NCBI GenBank assembly: GCA_937958045.1
Contig: CALFXL010000055.1
Span: 1 to 20,727, forward strand
Origin: an uncultured Opitutaceae bacterium
GTDB taxonomy: Bacteria; Verrucomicrobiota; Verrucomicrobiia; Opitutales; Opitutaceae
Direction of reading: 5' to 3'
Length of the DNA stretch: 20,727 bases
In this document: piece by piece, positions 7,679 to 14,766 of the stretch
How positions within the stretch are numbered: position 1 is the first letter of the stretch
Layout: the number at the start of each line of letters is the position of its first letter
Notes under the pieces: model-generated
The model's database searches: none
What the model was told of the DNA's origin: nothing
What the model saw: only the letters and a program-made list of their open reading frames with translations
Translations under genes and position numbers: made by a program

Positions 7679-8827
7679 CTATTTCAAGGCCAGCAGTTTG
7701 ATCCCGTGCGGACAGGCGCCGTCCTGACGGGTGAATTGATCGAGGCAGCGCGGGCAATAACGGCAGCTTTGCGGCCCGTCGGGATGGGGAGCACCGAGAA
7801 GATTGTCCGTCGAGAAACCACGACTCGCGATGACGGTTTCCACATAGACCGCTACCTGATGACACATCCAGTGAGAGATCTGCGCGACGGGCGATTGCCG
7901 CGCGGCTTCCGGCAAAGGCCGTGGCCAACGGAGATCGCGCAAAACGCGTCCGGCCCAAAAGGCGAACTCGCGCTGGTTGCCCATCGCGGCGAGCCACGCG
8001 AGCAGATGTTGCGCGGGAAAAGCGTGGCGGATGATTTGCGCGCGGAGTCGCATCGCTTGAGGCGGCATCAGGAGCGCGTTGAAGACGAGCCGGCCGCGTT
8101 CGTCGTGATATTTTGGACGAAGTCGGCGATGTACGCGCCACGCCAGCACGACGGCGGTGAGATGGATCAAAGCGAAATAACCGCCGATAAACGGAAGCGC
8201 GGCGGCGATGCGTGCGGCCCAACGCTCGCCGACGAGCGCGGGCGCATCGGTAAGAAAATAAACGCTCAGCAGTGAGGCGACGGTGGCGTTGATGAAACCA
8301 AGCGCCGCGAGATCGCGGGTGCGATGACTGACACTGAGGAAGCGACGCCGGAGCGTGGCCGGGCGAAACCAGCGCGCGAGTTGGGTTTTCAGAAAGACTT
8401 CGCGCTCAGCAGACGCGAGGTCGACGCAGCGTTTCACGAATGCCTGAAGCGAAGCGGCGTCGGCGAAAGAGGAGACGGCGCAAAAATCGTCGCCGTTGAT
8501 GCGGATGCGTCCGCGTTTTTGGGTGATTTCGCGAATGTCTTCCCAGCGCCATGCGCGCACGGCGGTCGATTCAGGTGCGGCGTGCGACGCAGAAATCGCA
8601 GGGACGTTGCAGATGCCGTCCGGAGAAAATGAATACGGCAGATCATCGAGCGGAATCTGCCATGCGCCGGGCCATGCAGGACCGAAAACGACGCTGCCGT
8701 ATCGCACGCGAGCACGCGAGCGTCCGCTCACATTCGAAATGAGAAAGCGTGGACGGCGCGACGCGTGCAGACTGTCGGCGAAGAACCAGCCCCAGAAAAC
8801 GACGATGATCAGAATCCACTCGGTCAT
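7679..8827 (-). CDS. Unknown membrane protein with C-terminal Cys cluster
   Basis: I do not recognise this 382-residue protein. It begins with a hydrophobic segment (about 4-18) that probably anchors it. A soluble stretch (about 25-165) contains a short region like a membrane-protein PH domain (AWRWEDIREI near 92-101, RGRIRINGDDF near 105-115). Two clear membrane segments follow, about 175-195 and 203-230. The C-terminal soluble part ends with CRYCPRC and then CPHG: Cys355, Cys358, Cys361, Cys372 and His374. This looks like a zinc-binding knuckle, though spacing CX2CX2C could also suit a redox or Fe-S site. It sits 34 bases downstream of the DUF2167 gene and 29 bases upstream of the CPBP protease gene, so the three membrane proteins are probably made together. 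Confidence 0.82.
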   Translation of the reverse strand: MTEWILIIVVFWGWFFADSLHASRRPRFLISNVSGRSRARVRYGSVVFGPAWPGAWQIPLDDLPYSFSPDGICNVPAISASHAAPESTAVRAWRWEDIREITQKRGRIRINGDDFCAVSSFADAASLQAFVKRCVDLASAEREVFLKTQLARWFRPATLRRRFLSVSHRTRDLAALGFINATVASLLSVYFLTDAPALVGERWAARIAAALPFIGGYFALIHLTAVVLAWRVHRRLRPKYHDERGRLVFNALLMPPQAMRLRAQIIRHAFPAQHLLAWLAAMGNQREFAFWAGRVLRDLRWPRPLPEAARQSPVAQISHWMCHQVAVYVETVIASRGFSTDNLLGAPHPDGPQSCRYCPRCLDQFTRQDGACPHGIKLLALK

Positions 8828-8861
8828 CGCGAAGACCGGGACTGGTTGAGGGGCGAGTCGC

Positions 8862-9773
8862 TCACTCCTGCGGTGGCGGCTGACGACCAGTCAGCTTGTT
8901 GAAGAACTTCACGATGCCGGCGCCGATAGCGGCGATACCGACCGCGATCGCTTTCCAGAATTTGCCGAGGAAACCGAGCAGGCCGGCCTTCACGGCGATC
9001 GCGCCCGCGCCGCCGACGACGAGAGCGGCGAGACCGTATTCGGCGATTTTGTCGCCCTTCTTGTATTCGGCGTAGGTCTGACCAGGCACGTAGTTGAAGC
9101 TGGCAAGGAGAGCATCGGCGGAAGCATCCGAGGTGGCAAAATCCTCAGGATCGCACGCCAGGATGACCTTCATGATACCACCGCGACCGAGCAGGCGCGT
9201 GTTCTGATTTACGGTGGCGCTCTGGTAGTTGTCTTCGGAAGAGCTGAAGCGAACCGCCCATTTCAAGTTGTTGGTTTTTTCGTCATAGCGTGGGGCTGTT
9301 GCCCAGCCGTCGAGTTTGTGTTCGGGCCAGCCACGTTTGCGGCGCTCCTCGTTGGCTGCGGCGAACGTCTCGCGCATGGTCTTGAGCATTTTGTCCGCAT
9401 CGAGATCGGCCTTATCATCATCCTTCACGTAGCCGACGGGATCGTAATCGAAGAAGAGCAGCCAGCGCTCGGGCGAAATCACGACGCCGACTTCTTGGCC
9501 GGAACGCATGTTTTGCGTCATCTCGTAGAAACGATCGAGGGAGTCGGGGCCGACGAAGGCGTAACCTTCGGGAAGCTTCAATTCGGCGACACTGCCGAGC
9601 TTCACGGTGGCGGGACCGTGCGTGAGATTGATGCCGGGGATTTCGAGCTGCTCGGCCGCTTGAGCAGTCTCATCGGCAGCTGGTTGAGCGGGCGGAGGCG
9701 TATCGGCGAGGAGCCGGCCAAACGCGCACGCAATGAGCATCGAAGCGATGCGGAGGATTTGGGGTGTTTTCAT
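8862..9773 (-). CDS. DUF2167-type membrane-anchored protein
   Basis: The product (303 residues from the ATG at 9773) resembles the DUF2167 family of uncharacterised membrane-anchored bacterial proteins. It has a signal peptide (about 1-23, ending near FGRLLA), then a large exported domain (about 40-235). Family-like stretches are GWPEHKLDGWATAPRYD (148-164), LKWAVRF (170-176) and NQNTRLLGRGGIMKV (189-203). Two closely spaced membrane segments near 245-268 and 272-291 and a short basic/proline tail end the protein. The frame stays open to 9833, but the ATG at 9773 is preferred because it begins directly with the signal peptide. The 120-base gap to pyrC holds a composite hairpin. Function is unknown; some relatives have been linked to envelope stress only by annotation, so I assign no role. 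Confidence 0.87.
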   Translation of the reverse strand: MKTPQILRIASMLIACAFGRLLADTPPPAQPAADETAQAAEQLEIPGINLTHGPATVKLGSVAELKLPEGYAFVGPDSLDRFYEMTQNMRSGQEVGVVISPERWLLFFDYDPVGYVKDDDKADLDADKMLKTMRETFAAANEERRKRGWPEHKLDGWATAPRYDEKTNNLKWAVRFSSSEDNYQSATVNQNTRLLGRGGIMKVILACDPEDFATSDASADALLASFNYVPGQTYAEYKKGDKIAEYGLAALVVGGAGAIAVKAGLLGFLGKFWKAIAVGIAAIGAGIVKFFNKLTGRQPPPQE

Positions 9774-9799
9774 GTGTTGGTTGAAGCAACGCGGAAGCA

Positions 9800-9868
9800 T
9801 TCCCGCGCGGGCCGAGCATGCGTTGTTAAGCATCCCTGTCGACCAGGGACGCGAGCAACGCGCGGGAA
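9800..9868 (-). other. Composite hairpin in the pyrC to DUF2167 gap
   Basis: Three nested inverted repeats share one axis. The outer arms TTCCCGCG (9800-9807) and CGCGGGAA (9861-9868) pair; CGTTG (9821-9825) pairs with CAACG (9856-9860); and the tip TCCCTG (9833-9838) pairs with CAGGGA (9844-9849) around TCGAC. On the minus strand it lies downstream of the pyrC stop and 27 bases before the DUF2167 ATG. There is no T tract, so it could be a processing site, a leader structure or an attenuator-like element. Confidence 0.5.
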
Positions 9869-9893
9869 ATTTAGCAATAAAAGGCGGGCTCGC

Positions 9894-11189
9894 TCAGCGA
9901 GCGGTGATCCGGCCGTTATCAAAGACGATGCGGCCGTCGCAGATGGTGGTTTTCACGCGGCCGCGGAGTGTCTGGCCATGCCAAGGCGAGTTGCTGGATT
10001 TGCTGAAGCCGCGCTTGGCGTCGTAGGTCCATTTCTCGTCGGGGTCGAAGAGACAGATGTCGGCGGCGGTGCCTTCCGCGAGCGTGCCGGCGGGGAGCTT
10101 CACGATTTCGGCGGCTTTGCGTGTGAACAGATCGATGACATGCGGGAGCTTAAACTTCTGTTGGCGCACGAGGATCTCGATCGAAACGGCGAGCGCGGTT
10201 TCGAGGCCGAGGATGCCGTTGGGCGCGTAGTCGAACTCTTTGTCTTTCTCGTAGTCAGTGTGCGGCGCGTGGTCGGTCGCGAGACAGTCGAGCGTGCCGT
10301 CGCGCAGGCCCTCGATGATGGCGAGACGATCCTCTTCGGTGCGAAGAGGCGGATTCATTTTGAAGTGGGTGTCGTACGTCGCGAGCGCGGAGTCGGTGAG
10401 GGCGATATGATGCGGCGTGGCTTCGGCGGTGACGCGCACTCCGCGGGATTTCGCGCGACGGAGAATTTCGACGGCGTTGCGCGACGAGATGTGCTGCATG
10501 TGGATGTGCGCGCCCGTGTAGGTCGAGAGGATGACATTGCGGGAAACAATGACGTCTTCGGCGGCGTTGGGCCAACCGCGCAGACCGAGGCGCGTGGACA
10601 TGATGCCTTCGTTCATCACGGCGCCGGCGGTCATGGAATGATCTTGGCAGTGATCCATGATCGGCAGGTCGAACATTGTGGCGTATTCGACGGCGCGGCG
10701 CATGAGTTCGTTGGATTGCACGCAGTCGCCATCGTCGGTGATGGCGACGACACCGGCGCGTTTGAGGGAGCCGATGGGCGCGAGCGCCTGGCCTTTCATG
10801 CCGACGGTGATGCAGCCTGTAGGGAAAACTTTGATACACGCGGTGCGTGCGATCGAGTCCTTGATGAGCTGGATGGTGCCGGCGCTGTCGGCGACCGGCG
10901 AGGTGTTGGGCATGCAGACGACCGTGGTGAAACCGCCCGCAGCGGCGGCGCGGGATCCCGTTTCGATGGTCTCTTTATGCGTCTGGCCGGGCTCGCGGAA
11001 ATGGACGTGGATATCGACGAGGCCGGGGCAGGCGACGAGACCGTTGGCGTCGATTTTTTTCGCGCGCTTTTTAGCGGCGGCGGAAAGCGACGAGACGATG
11101 CGTCCATTGTCGACGAAGAGATCGCCCACGGCGTTGCGCTTGGAGGCGGGATCGATGACGCGAGCGTTGGTTATCCAGAGAGCGGGCAT
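9894..11189 (-). CDS. pyrC: Dihydroorotase, class I
   Basis: Catalyses the reversible cyclisation of carbamoyl-aspartate to dihydroorotate, the third step of pyrimidine synthesis. The 431-residue product carries the amidohydrolase metal and substrate sites: HVHFREPG (His61, His63), MPNT (93-96), TDDGD (Asp152/153), HCQDH (His180), HMQHIS (His233) and ATDHAPH (Asp306). Their positions match what is known for Aquifex-type class I enzymes, so the protein should be catalytically active, unlike the inactive PyrC' of pseudomonads. The frame is open to an ATG at 11240, but that extension runs through the intergenic palindrome; the ATG at 11189 (MPALWITNARVIDP) gives the family N-terminus. pyrB lies 121 bases upstream on the same strand. 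Confidence 0.96.
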   Translation of the reverse strand: MPALWITNARVIDPASKRNAVGDLFVDNGRIVSSLSAAAKKRAKKIDANGLVACPGLVDIHVHFREPGQTHKETIETGSRAAAAGGFTTVVCMPNTSPVADSAGTIQLIKDSIARTACIKVFPTGCITVGMKGQALAPIGSLKRAGVVAITDDGDCVQSNELMRRAVEYATMFDLPIMDHCQDHSMTAGAVMNEGIMSTRLGLRGWPNAAEDVIVSRNVILSTYTGAHIHMQHISSRNAVEILRRAKSRGVRVTAEATPHHIALTDSALATYDTHFKMNPPLRTEEDRLAIIEGLRDGTLDCLATDHAPHTDYEKDKEFDYAPNGILGLETALAVSIEILVRQQKFKLPHVIDLFTRKAAEIVKLPAGTLAEGTAADICLFDPDEKWTYDAKRGFSKSSNSPWHGQTLRGRVKTTICDGRIVFDNGRITAR

Positions 11190-11199
11190 GGCGTTTTTA

Positions 11200-11309
11200 A
11201 AATTACAAAGGCCAAACTCCAAACGCCAAAGAACGCTCAAGAAGAGCGAGGGCGGAGGAGCTGGCGGCTGAGATTTTTTTGGCGTTTGGAGATTGGGCTT
11301 TTGTGATTT
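11200..11309. repeat. Long imperfect palindrome between pyrB and pyrC
   Basis: Two arms of about 34 bases, 11200-11233 and 11275-11309, are near-identical in inverted orientation. The core CTCCAAACGCCAAA (11217-11230) is a perfect match to the complement of 11277-11290, and the outer parts match with a few substitutions and one indel. The roughly 40 bases between the arms are different sequence. The arms are A-rich and purine/pyrimidine-skewed, unlike the surrounding coding DNA. I recall similar CCAAACGCCAAA-type elements scattered between genes in Opitutus-like genomes, from memory only. The element fills almost the whole gap. Confidence 0.75.
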
Positions 11310-11310
11310 C

Positions 11311-12255
11311 TCAGTCGCTGGTGATGACGTTTTCGGGCTGGCCGCCGGAGCAGAGATAAAGAACGGCCATGCGAACGGCGATGCCGTTGGTGACCTGTTC
11401 GAGGATCACGCTGCGTTCGCCATCGGCGAGGTCGCTGTCGATTTCGACGCCGCGATTGATGGGGCCGGGGTGCATGATGATGGCCTTGGGGTTGAGCCAG
11501 GACGCGCGGGTTTTGTTGAGGCCGAACATGCTCGTGTATTCGCCGAGCGAGGGGAAGTGACCGCTGGACTGGCGCTCGTGTTGTATCCGCAGAAGCATGA
11601 CAACCTCCGCGTCGGCGAGCGCGCTCTTGAGATCGTGCGAAACTTCGACGCCGAGATCGGTGAACCAATGCGGCACCAAGGTGGAGGGGCCGACGAGCGT
11701 GACATTGGCGCCCATTTTGGTGAGCGCGTGGATATTGGAGCGGGCGACGCGGCTGAAGAGAATGTCGCCGAGGATGACGATCTTGCGTCCTTTGAGCGAG
11801 CCGAGGTGCTCCTTCATCGTGAACGTATCGAGCAGGCCCTGCGTGGGATGCTCGTGCGCACCGTCGCCGGCGTTGATGACGGGGATGTCGAGGAGATTGC
11901 TGAGATAACGAGGCGAGCCCGAGGCGGCGTGACGGATCACGATCATGTCGGCATTGAGCGCTTGGATGTTTTCCGCGGTATCGCGAAGCGTCTCGCCCTT
12001 CGTGGTGCTGGAGGATGCGGCATCGAACGAGATGACGTCGGCGCTGAGTCGCTTGGCGGCCATATCGAACGCCATGCGTGTGCGGGTGCTGGGCTCGAGG
12101 AAGAGATTGACGATCGTCTTGCCGCGGAGCGCGGGGACTTTCTTCACGCTGCGGTTGAGAATCTTCTTAAAGGCCGCGGCAGTTGCGTGGATTTGATCGA
12201 TCTCGGCGAGCGAGAGCTCTTCGAGCGTGATGAGATGTCGGCGCGTCCAGGGCAT
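11311..12255 (-). CDS. pyrB: Aspartate carbamoyltransferase catalytic subunit
   Basis: Joins carbamoyl phosphate and L-aspartate to give carbamoyl-aspartate, the committed step of pyrimidine synthesis. The 314-residue product has the expected sites: EPSTRTR (54-60, carbamoyl phosphate), SSSTTKGE (81-88, the loop contributed to the neighbouring subunit), HPTQ (136-139), and HPGPINRGVEI toward the C-terminus. Length is normal for a stand-alone catalytic chain; no pyrI regulatory gene is nearby. It starts 42 bases after pyrR on the same strand. With pyrR in front and an intact pyrC behind, it probably forms an ATCase-DHOase assembly, which is inference. There is no Shine-Dalgarno sequence before the ATG at 12255. 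Confidence 0.97.
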   Translation of the reverse strand: MPWTRRHLITLEELSLAEIDQIHATAAAFKKILNRSVKKVPALRGKTIVNLFLEPSTRTRMAFDMAAKRLSADVISFDAASSSTTKGETLRDTAENIQALNADMIVIRHAASGSPRYLSNLLDIPVINAGDGAHEHPTQGLLDTFTMKEHLGSLKGRKIVILGDILFSRVARSNIHALTKMGANVTLVGPSTLVPHWFTDLGVEVSHDLKSALADAEVVMLLRIQHERQSSGHFPSLGEYTSMFGLNKTRASWLNPKAIIMHPGPINRGVEIDSDLADGERSVILEQVTNGIAVRMAVLYLCSGGQPENVITSD

Positions 12256-12297
12256 GGTCGGAAAAGGGCGGATGGCTTGAGAGAAAATGGCTTCGAA

Positions 12298-12843
12298 TCA
12301 GGCGACGGTGCTTTCGATGCGAATGGTATCGTGCGCCGGTTTTTCGGGATCGAGACGAACGACGATCTTTTGCGTCGCGAACGTGGAGACTTCGATGCCG
12401 ACATAATTCGCGGTGAGCGGAAGGCGACGATGACCGCGATCGATGAGCACCGCGAGTTCGACGCGTTCGGGACGGCCGTGATCGAACAACTCGTCGAGCG
12501 CGGCTTTCACCGTGCGTCCTGAAAACAGGACATCATCGACGAGGATGACGGTGGCTCCGCGGACATCGGCGGGGATGTGCGTGGGCGAGAATTCCTTGGG
12601 AATCGGCTGGCGCTCGATGTCGTCGCGATGAAACGAAATATCGAGCGTGCCCGTGCGCGCGCCGGGAATGCGTGAGCCGAGGCGGCGGGCGAGCTCGATG
12701 CCGCCGTTGGCGATGCCGAGGAGGAGCAGCTTGGGATTCTTGCCGTGGCGCTGGAGGATGGCTTGGGCGATCCGGTCGATGGCGGCGTGGATTTCGGAGG
12801 CAGCAATGCTCTTTGGCGTAGGCACAATGCAGCGTTTTGGCAC
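12298..12843 (-). CDS. pyrR: Pyrimidine operon regulator / uracil phosphoribosyltransferase PyrR
   Basis: PyrR senses UMP or UTP and binds pyr mRNA to reduce expression; many members also make UMP from uracil and PRPP. The 181-residue product contains LLLGIANGGIELARRL (39-54), the DISFHRDDI segment (68-76) and the PRPP loop VILVDDVLFSGRT (99-111), all diagnostic. The start is a GTG at 12843-12841 that lies in the 3' arm of a perfect 6-bp hairpin. An alternative GTG at 12825 would remove six residues and still leave the family N-terminus, so the exact start is uncertain. It is the first gene of the minus-strand run. No clear match to the Bacillus PyrR-binding consensus is visible in the short leader. 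Confidence 0.95.
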   Translation of the reverse strand: MPKRCIVPTPKSIAASEIHAAIDRIAQAILQRHGKNPKLLLLGIANGGIELARRLGSRIPGARTGTLDISFHRDDIERQPIPKEFSPTHIPADVRGATVILVDDVLFSGRTVKAALDELFDHGRPERVELAVLIDRGHRRLPLTANYVGIEVSTFATQKIVVRLDPEKPAHDTIRIESTVA

Positions 12844-12854
12844 CCGGAGGGTGC
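12840..12854 (-). promoter_or_regulatory. Hairpin overlapping the pyrR GTG start
   Basis: On the minus strand GCACCC (12854-12849) pairs perfectly with GGGTGC (12845-12840) around a TCC loop. The annotated GTG start is inside the second arm. Such a structure could hide the start codon and act as a PyrR-responsive or passive translational switch. The alternative start at 12825 would place the hairpin in the leader. Confidence 0.5.
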
Positions 12855-12937
12855 GGTTGGGAAGGATTTTCTACGATTGAAACGCGAGAGAACGCAGCGG
12901 GGAGGCGGCGAATCGTCGCTCGAAACAAACTGACATG

Positions 12938-12973
12938 AAAAGGGCGCGACAACCGGAGTCGTCGCGCCCTTTT
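12938..12973 (-). terminator. Intrinsic terminator of the sugar phosphotransferase gene
   Basis: AAAAGGGCGCGAC (12938-12950) and GTCGCGCCCTTTT (12961-12973) form a perfect 13-bp stem with a 10-base loop. On the minus strand it lies 20 bases past the stop of the gene ending at 12993, and its stem ends in TTTT. It insulates the polysaccharide gene from pyrR downstream. The 94 bases from here to the pyrR start must hold the pyr promoter, but I cannot pick out boxes. Confidence 0.9.
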
Positions 12974-12992
12974 AGCTATGGCTGAAAGAGAT

Positions 12993-14399
12993 TTAGTAGG
13001 CGCTCTTCGGCGGGAAGAGAACCTGCCAGGCGGTCGCGAAGAGGATCTTGATGTCGAGGAAGAGCGACCACTTGTTGATGTAGATGAGATCATAGCCGAC
13101 GCGCTTTTCGAGGAGCGATACTTCGGAGATCTCGCCGCGGAAACCTTTGCTCTGCGCGAGGCCGGTGATGCCGGGCTTCACGTAGTGGCGGGAGTAGTAA
13201 TTGCGGAGAAGTTTCGCGAACTCCGCGTCGTGCTCGATCATGTGCGGTCGGGGACCGGAGACGCTCATCTCGCCCATGAGCACGTTGAGGAACTGCGGGA
13301 TTTCATCGAGGCTGGTGCGGCGTAGGAAGCGGCCGAAAGCGTACACGCGGGAGTCGCCTTGCTTGGCCTGGACGGTTTCCTGATTCTTCGACTGGCCGAC
13401 GTTCATCGTGCGGAACTTCCAGATGTTGAAGCGGCGCTTGTTGATGCCCGAACGGAGCTGCGGGTAAAAGATGGGACCGGGCGATTGGACGCGCTGGACC
13501 ATCCAGACGAGAATGGTGAGCGGCGGAAGGATGAAGAGGACGACCGGGAGGGACACCGCGATGTCGAGCGTGCGCTTGAGGAGACGGTTGACTGGATTTT
13601 GCAGCGGCTCGTCGTCGAGCGTGAAGAAGGTGTATTCGCCTTCGTGGTCCACGCTGACCGGGTGGTCGTAGTACGAGTTGAGATTGTTGTAGAGGCGGAC
13701 GCGGGTGCCGGCGCGTTGAGCGGCCTGGACCACTTTGTTCGATTGCTCCTGATCGAGGTAGAATTGGAGCAAGACAATCTGGCCGATCTGATTTTCTTCG
13801 ATGACGCGATTGATCTCGTCGACCTGGCCGAAGCAGGGGAGTCCATCGATCACGCCGGGCGTGGTTTCGTTGCAGAGATAACCGACGGATTCGAAACCGA
13901 GATGGGCCTTTTGATTGAGCCATCCCTTGAGTTTGCGGACCTCGTCGGGCGAACCGATGAAGAGCGTGCGGACCGAGTGTTTCTTAAAGAAGAAGCGGGA
14001 GAGAACGCCCGGGAGGAAGCAGTTGAGCAAATAGAGTGCGATGCCGGCGATCGCGAGGAAAGAGCCGAGGAAGATACGGCTGATCGCGATGTCTTTGGTG
14101 GCGAATGCCACAAAGAAGAGCACCAACGCGATGCGCACGAGCTGGCGCTGGGTGATCTGGAAGAGCTCCATCCAGTTGAGGTAGCCGAGGCGGCCACCGA
14201 CATTCTGGTAATTGCGCGTGCTGATCAGCGCACCGCCGATCACACCGAGGAAGTAGAGCTTGATGTTCGTTTCGCTGGCGAATTGGACGAGGCCCGTGCG
14301 CTCGATCAAGGTGGCCCAAACGAGGAAGATCGCGGCGAGGGAAACGGTCACGAGGAAACCGTGGAGCGAGATCAATCCTTCTTGTCGGTGCTTCAACAT
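12993..14399 (-). CDS. Polyprenyl-phosphate sugar phosphotransferase (WcaJ/EpsE-like)
   Basis: A bacterial sugar transferase that moves a sugar-1-phosphate from a nucleotide sugar to undecaprenyl phosphate, starting a polysaccharide repeat unit at the inner membrane. The 468-residue product has four N-terminal hydrophobic segments (about 12-32, 47-60, 88-101, 107-133), a Rossmann-like domain (about 142-240), a further membrane segment (283-302) and the C-terminal catalytic domain. There NIWKFRTM (325-332), the catalytic-type pair Asp365-Glu366 in SLDEIPQF, SGPRP (381-385) and KPGITG (408-413) are all present. The ATG at 14399 has no Shine-Dalgarno sequence. It is transcribed away from a glycosyltransferase across a shared intergenic region, suggesting a common exopolysaccharide or O-antigen role. 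The sugar specificity cannot be told. Confidence 0.94.
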   Translation of the reverse strand: MLKHRQEGLISLHGFLVTVSLAAIFLVWATLIERTGLVQFASETNIKLYFLGVIGGALISTRNYQNVGGRLGYLNWMELFQITQRQLVRIALVLFFVAFATKDIAISRIFLGSFLAIAGIALYLLNCFLPGVLSRFFFKKHSVRTLFIGSPDEVRKLKGWLNQKAHLGFESVGYLCNETTPGVIDGLPCFGQVDEINRVIEENQIGQIVLLQFYLDQEQSNKVVQAAQRAGTRVRLYNNLNSYYDHPVSVDHEGEYTFFTLDDEPLQNPVNRLLKRTLDIAVSLPVVLFILPPLTILVWMVQRVQSPGPIFYPQLRSGINKRRFNIWKFRTMNVGQSKNQETVQAKQGDSRVYAFGRFLRRTSLDEIPQFLNVLMGEMSVSGPRPHMIEHDAEFAKLLRNYYSRHYVKPGITGLAQSKGFRGEISEVSLLEKRVGYDLIYINKWSLFLDIKILFATAWQVLFPPKSAY

Positions 14400-14766
14400 A
14401 TGCGGGGGAAAGTGATGTTGCTGAAAACGGTTTGCGTGATGGGGTCATCTTAGCGAACGCAGCGGTCCCAACAATCAGGCCCCCCCTGCTGGCCGTTTAG
14501 GGGTTTCCCTCAGCATAACTAGGGAAGTCGTCCGGACTCACGGGAAACGCCAGCGCAAGTTGCTGTAAAAGTGTTTGTTGTGATTATCGCCGGACGCCGT
14601 TTTCGCCGGGAAACTTTTGGGCGATTCCAAACTTTTTAGGGGGATCAGCCGGCGCTTATAGGGTGTTTCATTAAAAATGCGCCCCTATGAGCTTTGGCTC
14701 GACAAAGCTCGCTGGCTCGGCGCCATAGCGGCTCTCCCGTTTCAACTACCGCGATCGTTACCGTTT
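14400..14766. promoter_or_regulatory. Divergent intergenic region with repeated GGGAAAC-like sites
   Basis: No gene is seen in these 367 bases. Related heptamers occur at 14503-14509 (GTTTCCC, inverted), 14521-14527 (AGGGAAG), 14542-14548 (GGGAAAC) and 14608-14614 (GGGAAAC). The second and third sites are 20 bases apart, about two helix turns, and TTCCCT / AGGGAA (14505-14510 / 14521-14526) form an inverted pair. TTTAGGGG occurs at 14496-14503 and 14635-14642. Together these look like an operator array serving both divergent genes. I see no convincing -35/-10 pair; TTGCTG at 14560 with ATTATC 17 bases on is weak. Confidence 0.45.
14689..14710 (+). promoter_or_regulatory. Perfect hairpin in the glycosyltransferase leader
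   Basis: GAGCTTTG (14689-14696) pairs perfectly with CAAAGCTC (14703-14710) around GCTCGA, 56 bases before the preferred ATG. If translation instead began at the in-frame ATG at 14677, the hairpin would be coding. No T tract follows. Confidence 0.35.

Noticed and set aside
11190..11240. N-terminal extension of pyrC to an upstream ATG
   Set aside because: The extra 17 residues are encoded by one arm of the intergenic palindrome and do not fit the dihydroorotase N-terminus.
9318..11306. 662-codon open frame on the plus strand over pyrC and the DUF2167 gene
   Set aside because: It is a mirror of the pyrC codons, crosses intergenic repeats and has no recognisable motif; pyrC on the other strand is certain.
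11293..12522. 409-codon plus-strand open frame over pyrB and pyrR
   Set aside because: It is antisense to pyrB and pyrR, both of which show full active-site motifs; composition is that of a shadow frame.
12855..12937. Bacillus-type PyrR attenuator (anti-terminator, anti-antiterminator, terminator)
   Set aside because: The leader is too short and I find no match to the known PyrR-binding consensus and no terminator ahead of pyrR on its own strand.
13359..14453. 364-codon acidic plus-strand open frame over the sugar phosphotransferase
   Set aside because: Its Asp/Glu/Ala-rich sequence is the complement of the transferase codons, and the transferase carries all catalytic motifs.
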